Assembly (NCBI RefSeq): GCF_902506105.1
Contig: NZ_LR733304.1
Location: 434,001-498,000 of the forward strand
DNA from: Aeromicrobium sp. 9AM
GTDB taxonomy: Bacteria; Actinomycetota; Actinomycetes; Propionibacteriales; Nocardioidaceae
Length of the DNA: 64,000 nucleotides
Direction: 5' to 3'
Below the pieces are notes generated by a model that was not told the origin of the DNA, did no database searches, and worked only from the letters and a program-made list of their open reading frames with translations. Positions 16,084-24,208 of the stretch are shown in pieces. Each line of letters starts with the position of its first letter. Position 1 is the stretch's first letter. The translations under genes and the position numbers were made by a program.

Positions 16084-17313
16084 ATGCGTTTGATTCGATC
16101 TGCACAGATCGCTGCGGCAGTGGCGGCGCTCACGCTGGCGACGGCCTGCACGACCGACTCCGGAGGATCCAGCTCCGGCACCTCGGACGTCAAGGACGCG
16201 AGCGGGAATGCCACGACGGGCAACGAGACCTACAAGCTCGGCGTCGGCATCCCGCTGACCGGGCCTGCGGCGTCGTACGGCGAGGAGTTCGTCATGGCCA
16301 CGGAAGATGGCGTGAAGGACGCGAACAAGAAGTTCGCAAAGGACGGCATCAAGATCGAGCTCACGACCGCCGACACGCAGGCCACCGCCGAGGGCGGCAT
16401 CAGCGCGATGAACAAGCTCGGTGCCGTCGAGAAGGCCCCCGCGGTCCTGACGGCGTGGGGCCCGGTCGTCGCAGCGGCCTCCCCGGTGGCCGAGGACTTG
16501 GGCTTCGCCCTCTTCAACGCCGGTGCTCAGAGCCCGGCGCTGATCGGGTCCAGCCCCAACCTGGTCAACGTCGTGCCCATGAACGACGTTCAGCTCAGCA
16601 ACTTCTCACAGTACCTGGTCAAGACCAAGAAGTACAAGAAGTTCGCCGTGATCTACGTCGACAACGAGACCGGTCAGGGCACGTCGAAGGCATTCAAGGA
16701 CTCCGTCGAAACTCTCGGCGGCAAGGTCGTCGCACAGGAGTCGATCCGCCAGGACGCCACCGACGCCACGACGCAGATCGCGAAGGTCAAGGACTCGGGC
16801 GCCGACTTCATCTACGTCCAGACGCTCCTCGTCGAGGGTGCCGCGACCATGAAGGCCTACCGCGAAGCCGGCCTCAAGACCCCGATTGGCGGGTACGCCG
16901 GTGAGGGAGAGTCGCCAGTCATCCGCAAGGCGGGAGGCGACGCCATGAACGGTTTCATCTACATGTCGCACATCCCGAAGGACCTGGACGGTGTCACCAA
17001 GCTGCTCGATCGCATCAAGGCTGAGGACCCCAAGCGCGTCCTGACGAACGCGTCGTACGACGCCTACTTCTACTCGGTGCCGTTCGTCTACGCCGAGGCC
17101 ATCAAGGAGCTCCGCTCTCAGGGTGCTCCGGTGACCGGCGAGAACATCCTCGCCGTGCTGAGGAAGAAGAAGGACATCACCGTCCCGATCGTCGGGCCGA
17201 TGGATATGACCAACAAGCTGACGTACGTCGGACCGACGATCATCCGTCAGGTCAATGACTACAGGGTCGATCCGATGTCCGACGAGACGATCGACTCGGT
17301 CGACAACGGCTGA
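16084..17313 (+). CDS. Branched-chain-type ABC transporter substrate-binding lipoprotein
   Basis: A 409-residue periplasmic-type binding protein (Peripla_BP_6, LivK-like). The N-terminus MRLIRSAQIAAAVAALTLAT then AC is a lipoprotein signal with Cys22 as the anchor residue, followed by a Ser/Gly-rich linker. The mature part begins YKLGVGIPLTGPAASYGEE, as in Leu/Ile/Val-binding proteins. AAGGAAG lies upstream of the ATG at 16084. A strong hairpin follows the gene and may raise its expression over the membrane subunits. Ligand is unknown; aromatic or sterol-like acids are known ligands of relatives. Confidence 0.92.
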   Translation: MRLIRSAQIAAAVAALTLATACTTDSGGSSSGTSDVKDASGNATTGNETYKLGVGIPLTGPAASYGEEFVMATEDGVKDANKKFAKDGIKIELTTADTQATAEGGISAMNKLGAVEKAPAVLTAWGPVVAAASPVAEDLGFALFNAGAQSPALIGSSPNLVNVVPMNDVQLSNFSQYLVKTKKYKKFAVIYVDNETGQGTSKAFKDSVETLGGKVVAQESIRQDATDATTQIAKVKDSGADFIYVQTLLVEGAATMKAYREAGLKTPIGGYAGEGESPVIRKAGGDAMNGFIYMSHIPKDLDGVTKLLDRIKAEDPKRVLTNASYDAYFYSVPFVYAEAIKELRSQGAPVTGENILAVLRKKKDITVPIVGPMDMTNKLTYVGPTIIRQVNDYRVDPMSDETIDSVDNG

Positions 17314-17318
17314 CCCCC

Positions 17319-17357
17319 GGTCCGTCTGTCCTTCGCGACGCGGAGGACAGACGGACC
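17319..17357 (+). terminator. Strong intercistronic hairpin after the binding-protein gene
   Basis: GGTCCGTCTGTCCT (17319-17332) and AGGACAGACGGACC (17344-17357) form a perfect 14-base-pair stem with an 11-base loop and no T-run. Such a hairpin between binding-protein and permease genes usually protects the upstream message or partly ends transcription, giving more binding protein than permease. Confidence 0.8.
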
Positions 17358-17388
17358 CCCACCTCCGGCCATCACGGAAGGGACCCTC

Positions 17389-18360
17389 GTGGACCTGCTC
17401 TTCACCCTCATCAAGACCGGCCTGGTCATGGGCCTGCTCTACGGCCTGTTCGCCTACGGTCTGAGCCTCATCCTCTCGGTCAACAAGGTGTTCCACGTGG
17501 CGCAGGGCGCCACCTTCGTCCTGTCGGCCTACGTCTTCTACACCTTGGGCACGACCTACGAGTGGCCGGTTGTCCTGGCCTTCCTCGGGGCCATCGCCGC
17601 GGCGGCGCTCATCGCGTGCGCCATGCAGTACCTCATCTACGTGCCGCTTGCCCGCCGCGACGCCGATCCGATCGTCGTCATGGTCGCCTCGTTGCTCGTC
17701 GTGGCCCTGGCGGCCTATGTCATCGAGCTGGTCTGGGGTGCGAGCGTCGTCTCCGCCGCCGTGCCCGAATGGTTCGGCTGGAGCACGACCGTCGGCGGCA
17801 TCCGCGTGGACGTCTACGATCTCAGCGTCCTGGTGATGAGCCTTGCCCTGTTCGGCGTCATGCACTGGTTCCTCACGCGAACCTATGCCGGCCTGGAGTT
17901 CCGGGCCGTGGGCGACAACCCCGAACGTGCCCAGGCCCTCGCCATCAACCTCGATCGCGTGTACCTGAGGTCGATGATCCTCGGTTCGGTCCTCGTGGTG
18001 CCGGCCGCCGTGCTGCTGTCGCTGAAGGCACCAATCCACCCCAGCATGGGCTTCGACCTGCTGCTCAAGGCGGTCATCGCCCTGACGATCGGTGGCATGG
18101 GTCGCATGAGCGGGGCGATGATCGGAGGTCTGCTGGTGGGGATCACCGAGACGGTGCCGCTGTTCTGGCTGCCCACCGAGTGGGGCGAGTTCGTTGTCTA
18201 CATCGTCGCCTTCTTCTTCGTGTTGTTCCGCCCGACCGGGCTCGTCGGCAGCAAGCGCAAGCCGCGCAGTGCCAAGAAGCCGTCGGACCCGCCCGCCGCC
18301 CCTCGAGGCGCCGCCTCGGACGAGAGCTCCGGCTCGGCCATGCCGACGCCGGTCTCCTGA
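17389..18360 (+). CDS. Branched-chain-type ABC transporter permease (LivH-like)
   Basis: A 323-residue integral membrane permease with about eight predicted hydrophobic segments. It has LivH-family features: MDLLFTLIKTGLVMGLLYGL at the N-terminus, the GLEFRAVGDNPERAQALAINLDRV cytoplasmic loop (about residue 166), and TIGGMGRMSGAMIGGLLVG (about 233). A hydrophilic 40-residue Lys/Ala/Pro/Ser-rich tail follows the last membrane segment. The GTG start has GGAAGGGA six to thirteen bases upstream. It sits between the binding protein and the fused LivM-LivG. Confidence 0.92.
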   Translation: MDLLFTLIKTGLVMGLLYGLFAYGLSLILSVNKVFHVAQGATFVLSAYVFYTLGTTYEWPVVLAFLGAIAAAALIACAMQYLIYVPLARRDADPIVVMVASLLVVALAAYVIELVWGASVVSAAVPEWFGWSTTVGGIRVDVYDLSVLVMSLALFGVMHWFLTRTYAGLEFRAVGDNPERAQALAINLDRVYLRSMILGSVLVVPAAVLLSLKAPIHPSMGFDLLLKAVIALTIGGMGRMSGAMIGGLLVGITETVPLFWLPTEWGEFVVYIVAFFFVLFRPTGLVGSKRKPRSAKKPSDPPAAPRGAASDESSGSAMPTPVS

Positions 18361-18382
18361 CCTTCGCGCAGAGAGAACAGTC

Positions 18383-20143
18383 ATGAGCTACTACCTGATC
18401 AGCCTCTTGGGGCTGCTGCCGATCTTCGTCATCCTCGGCATCTCGTTCAACCTTCTTCTCGGCTACGGCGGGTTGCTGTCGGTATCGCACGGCGGGTTCT
18501 TCGGCGTCGGCGCCTACGGCACGGCCATCCTCATCAAGGACTACCAGCTGGAGTTCCTGCCCGCCGTCCTCATCGGGGCGGTGATCGCAGGGGTGATGAG
18601 CCTGTCGGTGGGGTACGCGGCCGGACGGTTGTCCGACGAGTTCTTGTTCATCGTGACCATCGCTGTGCAAGTGGCGCTGGTCGAGCTGTTCAACAACCTC
18701 GAGCTCACCGGACGCTCGGCGGGTATCGCTGGCATCCCACGTCCGACGCTGTTCGGGCAACAGCTGGAGTCCAGCACGCAGGTCATGATGCTCAGCTGGG
18801 TCTTCCTGGCCATCATCACCGCCGTCTGCTGGCGCGTGGTCCACTCGCCGTACGGCCGGTTGCTGAAGGCGTTGCGCGAAGATGTGCCCGCTGCCCGTTC
18901 GCTCGGGAAGCGAGCCCTCTGGACCAAGGTGACGGTGTTCGCCTTCAGCTCGGCGATCGCCGGGGTGGCCGGTGGGCTCTACGCGATGCACACGCTCTAC
19001 ATCAGCCCCGCCGAGTTCACGCTCGACCGGACGGTCGAGATCTTGTCGATCACGATCATCGGCGGTCTCGCGGCCTACTGGGGCCCGTTCGTCGGCGCCC
19101 TGGTCGTGCTGGCGCTGCCGGAGCTGCTCAGCTTCGCCAACATCCCTGACTCGGTCGCCGGTCCGGTCAACGGCATCATCTACACCCTCGTCGTGCTGCT
19201 GATCCTGATCTATCGGCCCCGCGGTGTTCTCGGGCGCGACCCGGTCAAGGTCGCCGAGCGCAACGCGCAGCGTCGTTCGGTCAAGCGCGGCGGGTCCCGC
19301 CGTGGGGGAGCCGGCGAGGGCGTTCCGGACGTCGACCACGGCCTGTTCGAGCGCGTCGTCGAAGCAGGCGCGGTGCCCGAGGTGAAGACGCTCCGCTCAG
19401 AAGGGATCGGCATCTCCTTCGGAGGTGTCAAGGCCGTCGACGACGTCACGCTCTCGGTGCGACCGGGCACGATCACGGCGCTGGTCGGTCCGAACGGCGC
19501 CGGCAAGACGACGGTGTTCAACCTGCTCAGTGGAGCGCTGCGGGCCGACACCGGCAAGACCTTCTACGGCGACCAGGACATCTCACGCCTCAGCGTCGAG
19601 CGGCGGGCTCAGCTCGGTGTCGTCCGTTCGTTCCAGGAGGTCCGCCTGTTCGAGGGCATGACGGTCCAGGAGAACATCCATGTCGCCGTCACCGACATCC
19701 GGCACGAGACGATTGCCTCCCAGTTCACGCCAGGTGCGTGGCGCGGACGTGATCAGGCCGACGCCGACCGCGCCGAGGACATGCTGCGGGGCCTCGGCCT
19801 GTACGACAAGCGTCACGCCCTGGCTCGCGACCTGTCGTATGCCGAGCAGAAGATGCTCATGATGGGACGATTGCTCGCCACCGGAGCGAGCTGCTACCTG
19901 CTCGACGAGCCGATGTCAGGCCTCGACCAGGCCGCTCGCTCCCAGCTGTCGGAGCTGCTGCGCCAGATCGTCAGTGACGGGAGCACCTCGATCTGCATCG
20001 TCGAGCACAGCATGCAGGTCGTCCGGGAGGTCGCGTCCTGGGTGATGTTCCTCGATCGCGGCTGCCTGCTGACCGAGGGAACGCCGGAGACCGTGATGAA
20101 CGATCCCGAGCTGACCGCCATCTACTTCGGTCGACCGGTGTGA
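18383..20143 (+). CDS. Fused ABC transporter permease-ATPase (LivM-LivG)
   Basis: A 586-residue fusion. Residues 1 to about 300 form a LivM-type permease (SYYLISLLGLLPIFVILGIS, GYGGLLSVSHGGFFGVGAY, IIGGLAAYWGPFVGALVVL). A basic linker of about 50 residues leads to a LivG-type ATPase beginning LRSEGIGISFGGVKAVDDV. Walker A is GPNGAGKT (369-376), the signature loop is LSYAEQKM (from 484), and YLLDEPMSGLD follows. The frame is continuous, so the fusion is genuine. With the separate LivF, LivH and binding protein it completes the importer. Confidence 0.92.
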   Translation: MSYYLISLLGLLPIFVILGISFNLLLGYGGLLSVSHGGFFGVGAYGTAILIKDYQLEFLPAVLIGAVIAGVMSLSVGYAAGRLSDEFLFIVTIAVQVALVELFNNLELTGRSAGIAGIPRPTLFGQQLESSTQVMMLSWVFLAIITAVCWRVVHSPYGRLLKALREDVPAARSLGKRALWTKVTVFAFSSAIAGVAGGLYAMHTLYISPAEFTLDRTVEILSITIIGGLAAYWGPFVGALVVLALPELLSFANIPDSVAGPVNGIIYTLVVLLILIYRPRGVLGRDPVKVAERNAQRRSVKRGGSRRGGAGEGVPDVDHGLFERVVEAGAVPEVKTLRSEGIGISFGGVKAVDDVTLSVRPGTITALVGPNGAGKTTVFNLLSGALRADTGKTFYGDQDISRLSVERRAQLGVVRSFQEVRLFEGMTVQENIHVAVTDIRHETIASQFTPGAWRGRDQADADRAEDMLRGLGLYDKRHALARDLSYAEQKMLMMGRLLATGASCYLLDEPMSGLDQAARSQLSELLRQIVSDGSTSICIVEHSMQVVREVASWVMFLDRGCLLTEGTPETVMNDPELTAIYFGRPV

Positions 20144-20177
20144 GCCGGTCGACCTCAACACACAGGAAGAGAATCAC

Positions 20178-20927
20178 ATGACTGAGTCCAAGGTCGTCGT
20201 CGTCACCGGCGGCGGGGACGGCATCGGCAAGACCCTCGCGCGTCATCTCGCGAGCGAGGGCTGGGCCGTGTGCGCCGCAGACATCGACGAGACCGCCGCG
20301 AAGGCGCTGGCGACCGAGCTGGTCGCCGAGGGACACCGCGCCATCGGCGTGGGCGCCGACGTCTCGAGCGAGGACGATGTCGTCCGCGTCGCGGACCGGG
20401 CCGAGGCCGAGCTGGGACCGATATCGGCCTGGATCAACAACGCCGGCAACTCACGACCCTCGATGCTGCTGAAGATGGAGGCCGAGGCCTTCGACTCTGT
20501 CATGGCGGTGCACGCGCGCGGCACGTTCCTGGGGCTGCGCGAGGCGGCGCGGCGCATGGTCGCCAGCGGCGCTCACGGCTCGATCATCAACGTGACGTCA
20601 TCGGCGGGCCTTGGCGGCACCATCGGCCAGATCAACTACGCCAGCGCCAAAGGCGCCATCATCGCGATGACCAAGTCCGGCGCGAAGGAGCTGGGGCGTT
20701 ACGGCATTCGGGTCAACGCGGTCGCCCCTTCGGCGTCCACGCAAATGACCAAGACCATCATGACCGATGAGAAGTTTGCGCAGACCTACCTGTCACGCAT
20801 CGCCCTTGGCCGATTCGCCGAGCCCGAGGAAGTCGCTCCGACGTTCTCGTACCTGCTCTCCGATGCGGCGTCGTACGTGACCGGGCAGGTGCTGTCGGTC
20901 GACGGCGGCACGTACATGGTCTCGTGA
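20178..20927 (+). CDS. Short-chain dehydrogenase/reductase
   Basis: A 249-residue classical SDR. NAD(P)-binding TGGGDGIG (residues about 11-18), NNAGNS (about 90) and the catalytic Ser plus Tyr-x-x-x-Lys set (TSSAGLGGTIGQINYASAKGA, about 140-160) are all present, as is the terminal DGGTYMVS. GGAAGAGAA precedes the ATG. It is the first of a tandem SDR group after the importer and may oxidise a hydroxyl of the imported compound or a 3-hydroxyacyl-CoA. Its stop overlaps the GTG of a truncated SDR fragment. Confidence 0.92.
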   Translation: MTESKVVVVTGGGDGIGKTLARHLASEGWAVCAADIDETAAKALATELVAEGHRAIGVGADVSSEDDVVRVADRAEAELGPISAWINNAGNSRPSMLLKMEAEAFDSVMAVHARGTFLGLREAARRMVASGAHGSIINVTSSAGLGGTIGQINYASAKGAIIAMTKSGAKELGRYGIRVNAVAPSASTQMTKTIMTDEKFAQTYLSRIALGRFAEPEEVAPTFSYLLSDAASYVTGQVLSVDGGTYMVS

Positions 20928-21025
20928 AGCCGCGGGCCCCGCGGTTCGAGGACCGCGTCGTCCTGGTCACCGGCGCGTCCGGTGGTCAGGCCGAGGCCGA
21001 GGCGCGCCTGTTCGCCGCCCGTTGA
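20924..21025 (+). pseudogene. Truncated SDR N-terminus (33 codons)
   Basis: A GTG overlapping the upstream stop (GTGA) opens a frame containing RFEDRVVLVTGASGGQAEAE and then RLFAAR before a TGA. This is nearly the same as the start of the next gene (LDGKVALITGASGGQGEAEARLF). It is a relic or small partial duplication of an SDR. No downstream continuation is seen in any frame before the next ribosome-binding site. Confidence 0.75.
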
Positions 21026-21057
21026 CCGAACAACCGACCCGACGCAGGAGGAACCAC

Positions 21058-21861
21058 GTGAGACGACTGGACGGAAAGGTCGCGCTGATCACCGGCGCAT
21101 CCGGCGGGCAGGGCGAGGCCGAGGCCCGCCTGTTCGTGGCGGAGGGGGCAGCGGTGGTGATCGCCGACGTCCTGGTCGCGCCGGGCGAAGCGCTCGCGGC
21201 CGAGCTCGTGGCTGCCGGCCACAGGGCGGTGTTCGTCGAGATCGACGTGACCGACCCCGCAGCCTGGGCGACCGTCGTCGCCCGCGTCGAGGCCGAGCTC
21301 GGGCGCCTCGACGTGCTGGTCAACAACGCCGGGGTCTCCGACCGTCGGGGCGTCGCCGAGCAGCCGCAGGACGCCTTCGACCGCGTCGTCGACGTCAATC
21401 TCTGGGGACCGGTCGCCGGCATGCAGGCATGCGCCCCGTTGATGGCTCGCGGCGGCGGGGGCTCGATCGTCAACGTCTCGTCGATCGCCGGGCTGACGGG
21501 CTACGACGCGGCCGGCTACACGTCGAGCAAGTGGGGGTTGCGCGGCGTCACCAAGACCGCCGCGCTGGAGCTCGCGCCCTTCGGCATCCGGGTCAACTCG
21601 GTGCACCCCGGCGTGATCTTGACGCCGATGCTGGCCAACGTCAGCCGCGAGGTCGTCGACCGATTCGCGCGCGTGGCCGCCGACCCGCGAGCCGCGGCAC
21701 CCGAGGAGGTCGCCCACACCGTGGTCCACCTGTCGATCGAGGAGCTGTCCTCGTTCACGACGGGGGCCGAGATCGCCATCGATGGCGGTTTCGTCGCTGC
21801 CGGTGCCCATCGCGCGCAGGCCCTGCGCGTGGCCCAGCTGATGGAGGAATCCGATGCCTGA
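21058..21861 (+). CDS. Short-chain dehydrogenase/reductase
   Basis: A 267-residue SDR with TGASGGQGEAEARLF in place of the usual glycine motif (TGxxxGxG retained as TGASGGQG), NNAGVS (about 91) and SSIAGLTGYDAAGYTSSKWG (catalytic Ser, Tyr, Lys). The GTG at 21058 is chosen because AGGAGGA lies six bases upstream. The SSKWGLRG segment is typical of actinobacterial hydroxysteroid-type SDRs. It overlaps the next SDR by eight bases. Confidence 0.91.
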   Translation: MRRLDGKVALITGASGGQGEAEARLFVAEGAAVVIADVLVAPGEALAAELVAAGHRAVFVEIDVTDPAAWATVVARVEAELGRLDVLVNNAGVSDRRGVAEQPQDAFDRVVDVNLWGPVAGMQACAPLMARGGGGSIVNVSSIAGLTGYDAAGYTSSKWGLRGVTKTAALELAPFGIRVNSVHPGVILTPMLANVSREVVDRFARVAADPRAAAPEEVAHTVVHLSIEELSSFTTGAEIAIDGGFVAAGAHRAQALRVAQLMEESDA

Positions 21862-22669
21862 CCAGACCGACCTGGCCGGCACCGTCGTCGTGGTGACCGG
21901 GGGAGCGAACGGCATGGGGGCCGCGCACGTCCGCCTGCTCGCCCACCGCGGAGCACAGGTGCTGTTCACCGACGTCGACGAGACGGCCGGCGCTGCGCTG
22001 AGCGCGGAGGTGGGCGAAGCGGTCCGGTTCGTCCCGGGCGACGTCCGCCAGATCGAGGCCTGGCACGCGTGGCGCGACCTCGCGCTAGAGCACTTCGGCG
22101 GCGTCCACGCGCTGGTCAACAATGCGGGCGTCTTCGGCACCTCGAGCGTGCTTGCCATCGAGCGAGAAGCCTGGCGTCGCGTGATCGACGTCAACCTTCG
22201 CGGCCCGTTCCTCGGCATGCAGGTGCTCGCGCCGCTCATGCGGGACGCCGGCCGCGGCAGCATCGTCAACGTGTCGTCGGCCGCGGGACTGGACCAGAAC
22301 CCCGATCCCTCGTACACGGCCAGCAAATGGGCGCTGCGCGGCCTGACCAAGACGGCCGCGCAGGAGTTCGGCCCCTGGAACCTCCGGGTCAACAGCATCC
22401 ATCCGGGCTACGTGGAGACCGCCATGACCGACTTCGCCCCGCCGGCCATGCGCCGGGCCAAGACCGAGCTGACTCCGCTGGGTCGTGCGGGTCGTTCAGA
22501 GGAGGTCGCCGAGCTCGTCGCCTTCCTCGTCTCGGACGCAGCCAGCTTCATCACGGGGGCCGAGATTGCGGTCGACGGCGGCTGGACGTCGGGCTCGCAG
22601 GTCACGGAGGCCCGTCGCGATCGCACGCAGGGGGTCCGCCCTGACCTCAGGGACGACCGGACCTCCTGA
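21854..22669 (+). CDS. Short-chain dehydrogenase/reductase
   Basis: A 271-residue SDR similar to the preceding one: TGGANGMGAAHVRLL, NNAGVF and SSAAGLDQNPDPSYTASKWALRG with the Ser-Tyr-Lys triad. The start ATG lies inside the end of the previous gene. This subfamily resembles 3-alpha(or 20-beta)-hydroxysteroid dehydrogenases, but substrate cannot be set from sequence alone. The C-terminal extension after DGGWTSGS is about 20 residues and hydrophilic. Confidence 0.91.
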   Translation: MPDQTDLAGTVVVVTGGANGMGAAHVRLLAHRGAQVLFTDVDETAGAALSAEVGEAVRFVPGDVRQIEAWHAWRDLALEHFGGVHALVNNAGVFGTSSVLAIEREAWRRVIDVNLRGPFLGMQVLAPLMRDAGRGSIVNVSSAAGLDQNPDPSYTASKWALRGLTKTAAQEFGPWNLRVNSIHPGYVETAMTDFAPPAMRRAKTELTPLGRAGRSEEVAELVAFLVSDAASFITGAEIAVDGGWTSGSQVTEARRDRTQGVRPDLRDDRTS

Positions 22670-22701
22670 TTACGTCACCCATTGAGAAGAAGAGGACGAA
22701 C

Positions 22702-23160
22702 ATGAAGCTGGAACGCATGGAGCTCGTCGGGCTCGAGGTTTCCGACCTCGACGCCGCGATCGCTGAGTTCAGCGAGCTGCTCGACACGGAGTTCATCCGG
22801 ATCGAGTTCGACGGCACCGTCGACATCGAGGAGCTGCCCGCCGACGAGCCGCCGCACGCCGCGACGACGCGCATGAGCATGGCGATGGACAAGACCGGCT
22901 ACCTCGAGCTGCTGCAGGCGCACCCGCCGACCACGCGGGAGCGGGTGCGCAACATCCACTTCAAGGTCGACGACATCGAGTCGGCGATCGTGGAGATGAA
23001 GGCCAAGGGGTACCGCCTGGTCCAGAATCTGCGCATCGGCGGCATGCGCGAGGCGGTCTGGGGCGCGCGCGAGGCCCATGGATTGCGGATGTGCATGGTG
23101 CAGTACGACGCCCCCAGCATGGTCGAGGCGATGCTGCAGCCTGCCCCGTCGGAGGACTGA
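22702..23160 (+). CDS. VOC (glyoxalase/dioxygenase fold) protein
   Basis: A 152-residue vicinal-oxygen-chelate protein with two beta-alpha-beta-beta-beta units: MKLERMELVGLEVSDLDAAI with FSELLDTEF at the start, and RVRNIHFKVDDIESAIVEMK around residue 80. YLELLQAH around 65 supplies a possible metal Glu and His. The length and motif order resemble methylmalonyl-CoA epimerase-like or ring-fission-like VOC proteins. It is the last gene of the importer/SDR operon and is followed by a terminator-like hairpin. Confidence 0.82.
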   Translation: MKLERMELVGLEVSDLDAAIAEFSELLDTEFIRIEFDGTVDIEELPADEPPHAATTRMSMAMDKTGYLELLQAHPPTTRERVRNIHFKVDDIESAIVEMKAKGYRLVQNLRIGGMREAVWGAREAHGLRMCMVQYDAPSMVEAMLQPAPSED

Positions 23161-23173
23161 CGGGCCGGCGAAG

Positions 23174-23204
23174 AGGGCCGACCACCCAGCGGGTGGCCGG
23201 CCCT
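23174..23204. terminator. Bidirectional terminator-like hairpin between convergent genes
   Basis: AGGGCCGACCACCC and GGGTGGCCGGCCCT form a 14-base stem with one mismatch and a three-base loop. It lies between the rightward VOC gene and the leftward SDR gene, as expected for a shared terminator. Confidence 0.8.
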
Positions 23205-23241
23205 CCTTCGTGCGCTGGAGGGCGGTGCGGACACCGCCGGG

Positions 23242-24171
23242 TCACGAGGGTGCGGGCAGCATCCCGGCCGCGACGGCCATGCGGCGGAGCACGGCCATCT
23301 CGTCCGCGCCGCTCTCGTACACCTGGAGGGTGTCGAGATCGCGGATCTCGTCGATGTGCTGGAGCACGTCGTCGGGACTCGCGGGGTGCTGCGGCGCGTA
23401 CCAGCCGTCGTTGAGGCCCAGGACGTACCGGGCGAAGCGTCCGCCGCCGGCCGAGAAGATCTCGTGCGTCTGCGTGCACTGCGGCGAGGCCAGGTAGACG
23501 GCCATCGCAGCGACCTGGGCGGGGTCGAGCAGCTGGTCCATCTCGGGGCCGAGCAGCCCTTCGGTCATGCGCGTGCGCGCGCCCGGCGCGATGACGTTGG
23601 CCAGGATGCCGTGGCGTGCCCCCTCGATCGCGGCCACGTGGGCCAGACCGACGAGGCCGGTCTTGGCGGCGCCGTAGTTCGCCTGGCCGAAGTTGCCGAG
23701 CAGGCCCGAGGACGACGACGTCAGGACGATGCGCCCATATGCTGCCTCCTTCATGCGGGCGAATGCGGGGATGGTGACGTTGAAGCCGCCTCGCAGGTGG
23801 ACGTCGAGCACGCCGTCGACCTCGTCGGGCGTCATGCTGGCCAACGACCGGTCGCGCAGGATCCCGGCGTTGTGGATGACGGCGTCGACCTGGTTGAAGG
23901 CGTCCATGGCAGCACTCACGATGGCGCGGCCGCCCTCAGGGGTGGCGACGCTGTCGTAGCACGCGGCGGCCTGCCCCCCGGCGGCCTTGATCTCCGCGAC
24001 GACGGCGTCGGCCATGCTCGTGCTGCCGCCATCGCCGCTGACGCCGCCCCCCAGGTCGTTGACCAGGACGCGGGCGCCGTGCCGGGCGAGGACGAGAGCG
24101 TACTCGCGACCGAGTCCGCCTCCGGCTCCTGTGACGATGACCGAACGGCCTTCGAACTCGATCAGGCTCAT
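23242..24171 (-). CDS. SDR of the (3R)-hydroxyacyl-CoA dehydrogenase (MFE-2 / 17-beta-HSD4) type
   Basis: A 309-residue SDR. VTGAGGGLGREYALVLARHGA, VNDLGGG, HNAGILRDRS and SSSGLLGNFGQANYGAAKTG together are the hallmark of the dehydrogenase domain of peroxisomal multifunctional enzyme 2 and its bacterial single-domain relatives, which oxidise (3R)-hydroxyacyl-CoAs. This matches the (R)-product expected from the MaoC hydratase at 3.6 kb. AGGAGA precedes the ATG. It lies directly downstream of an acyl-CoA synthetase gene on the same strand, 37 bases away, so the two probably form one operon. Confidence 0.92.
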   Translation of the reverse strand: MSLIEFEGRSVIVTGAGGGLGREYALVLARHGARVLVNDLGGGVSGDGGSTSMADAVVAEIKAAGGQAAACYDSVATPEGGRAIVSAAMDAFNQVDAVIHNAGILRDRSLASMTPDEVDGVLDVHLRGGFNVTIPAFARMKEAAYGRIVLTSSSSGLLGNFGQANYGAAKTGLVGLAHVAAIEGARHGILANVIAPGARTRMTEGLLGPEMDQLLDPAQVAAMAVYLASPQCTQTHEIFSAGGGRFARYVLGLNDGWYAPQHPASPDDVLQHIDEIRDLDTLQVYESGADEMAVLRRMAVAAGMLPAPS

Positions 24172-24208
24172 GCTGGGTGTCTCCTTGTGTGTGGTGCTGG
24201 CGGGGGTT

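Noticed and set aside
16606-18384. Minus-strand open frame of about 590 codons opposite the importer genes
   Set aside because: It lies opposite the LivK and LivH genes, which have clear motifs; composition is His/Asp/Arg-rich without domains.
21022-21057. TTG start at 21022 for the second SDR
   Set aside because: The GTG at 21058 has a strong AGGAGGA site and begins exactly where SDR homology begins.
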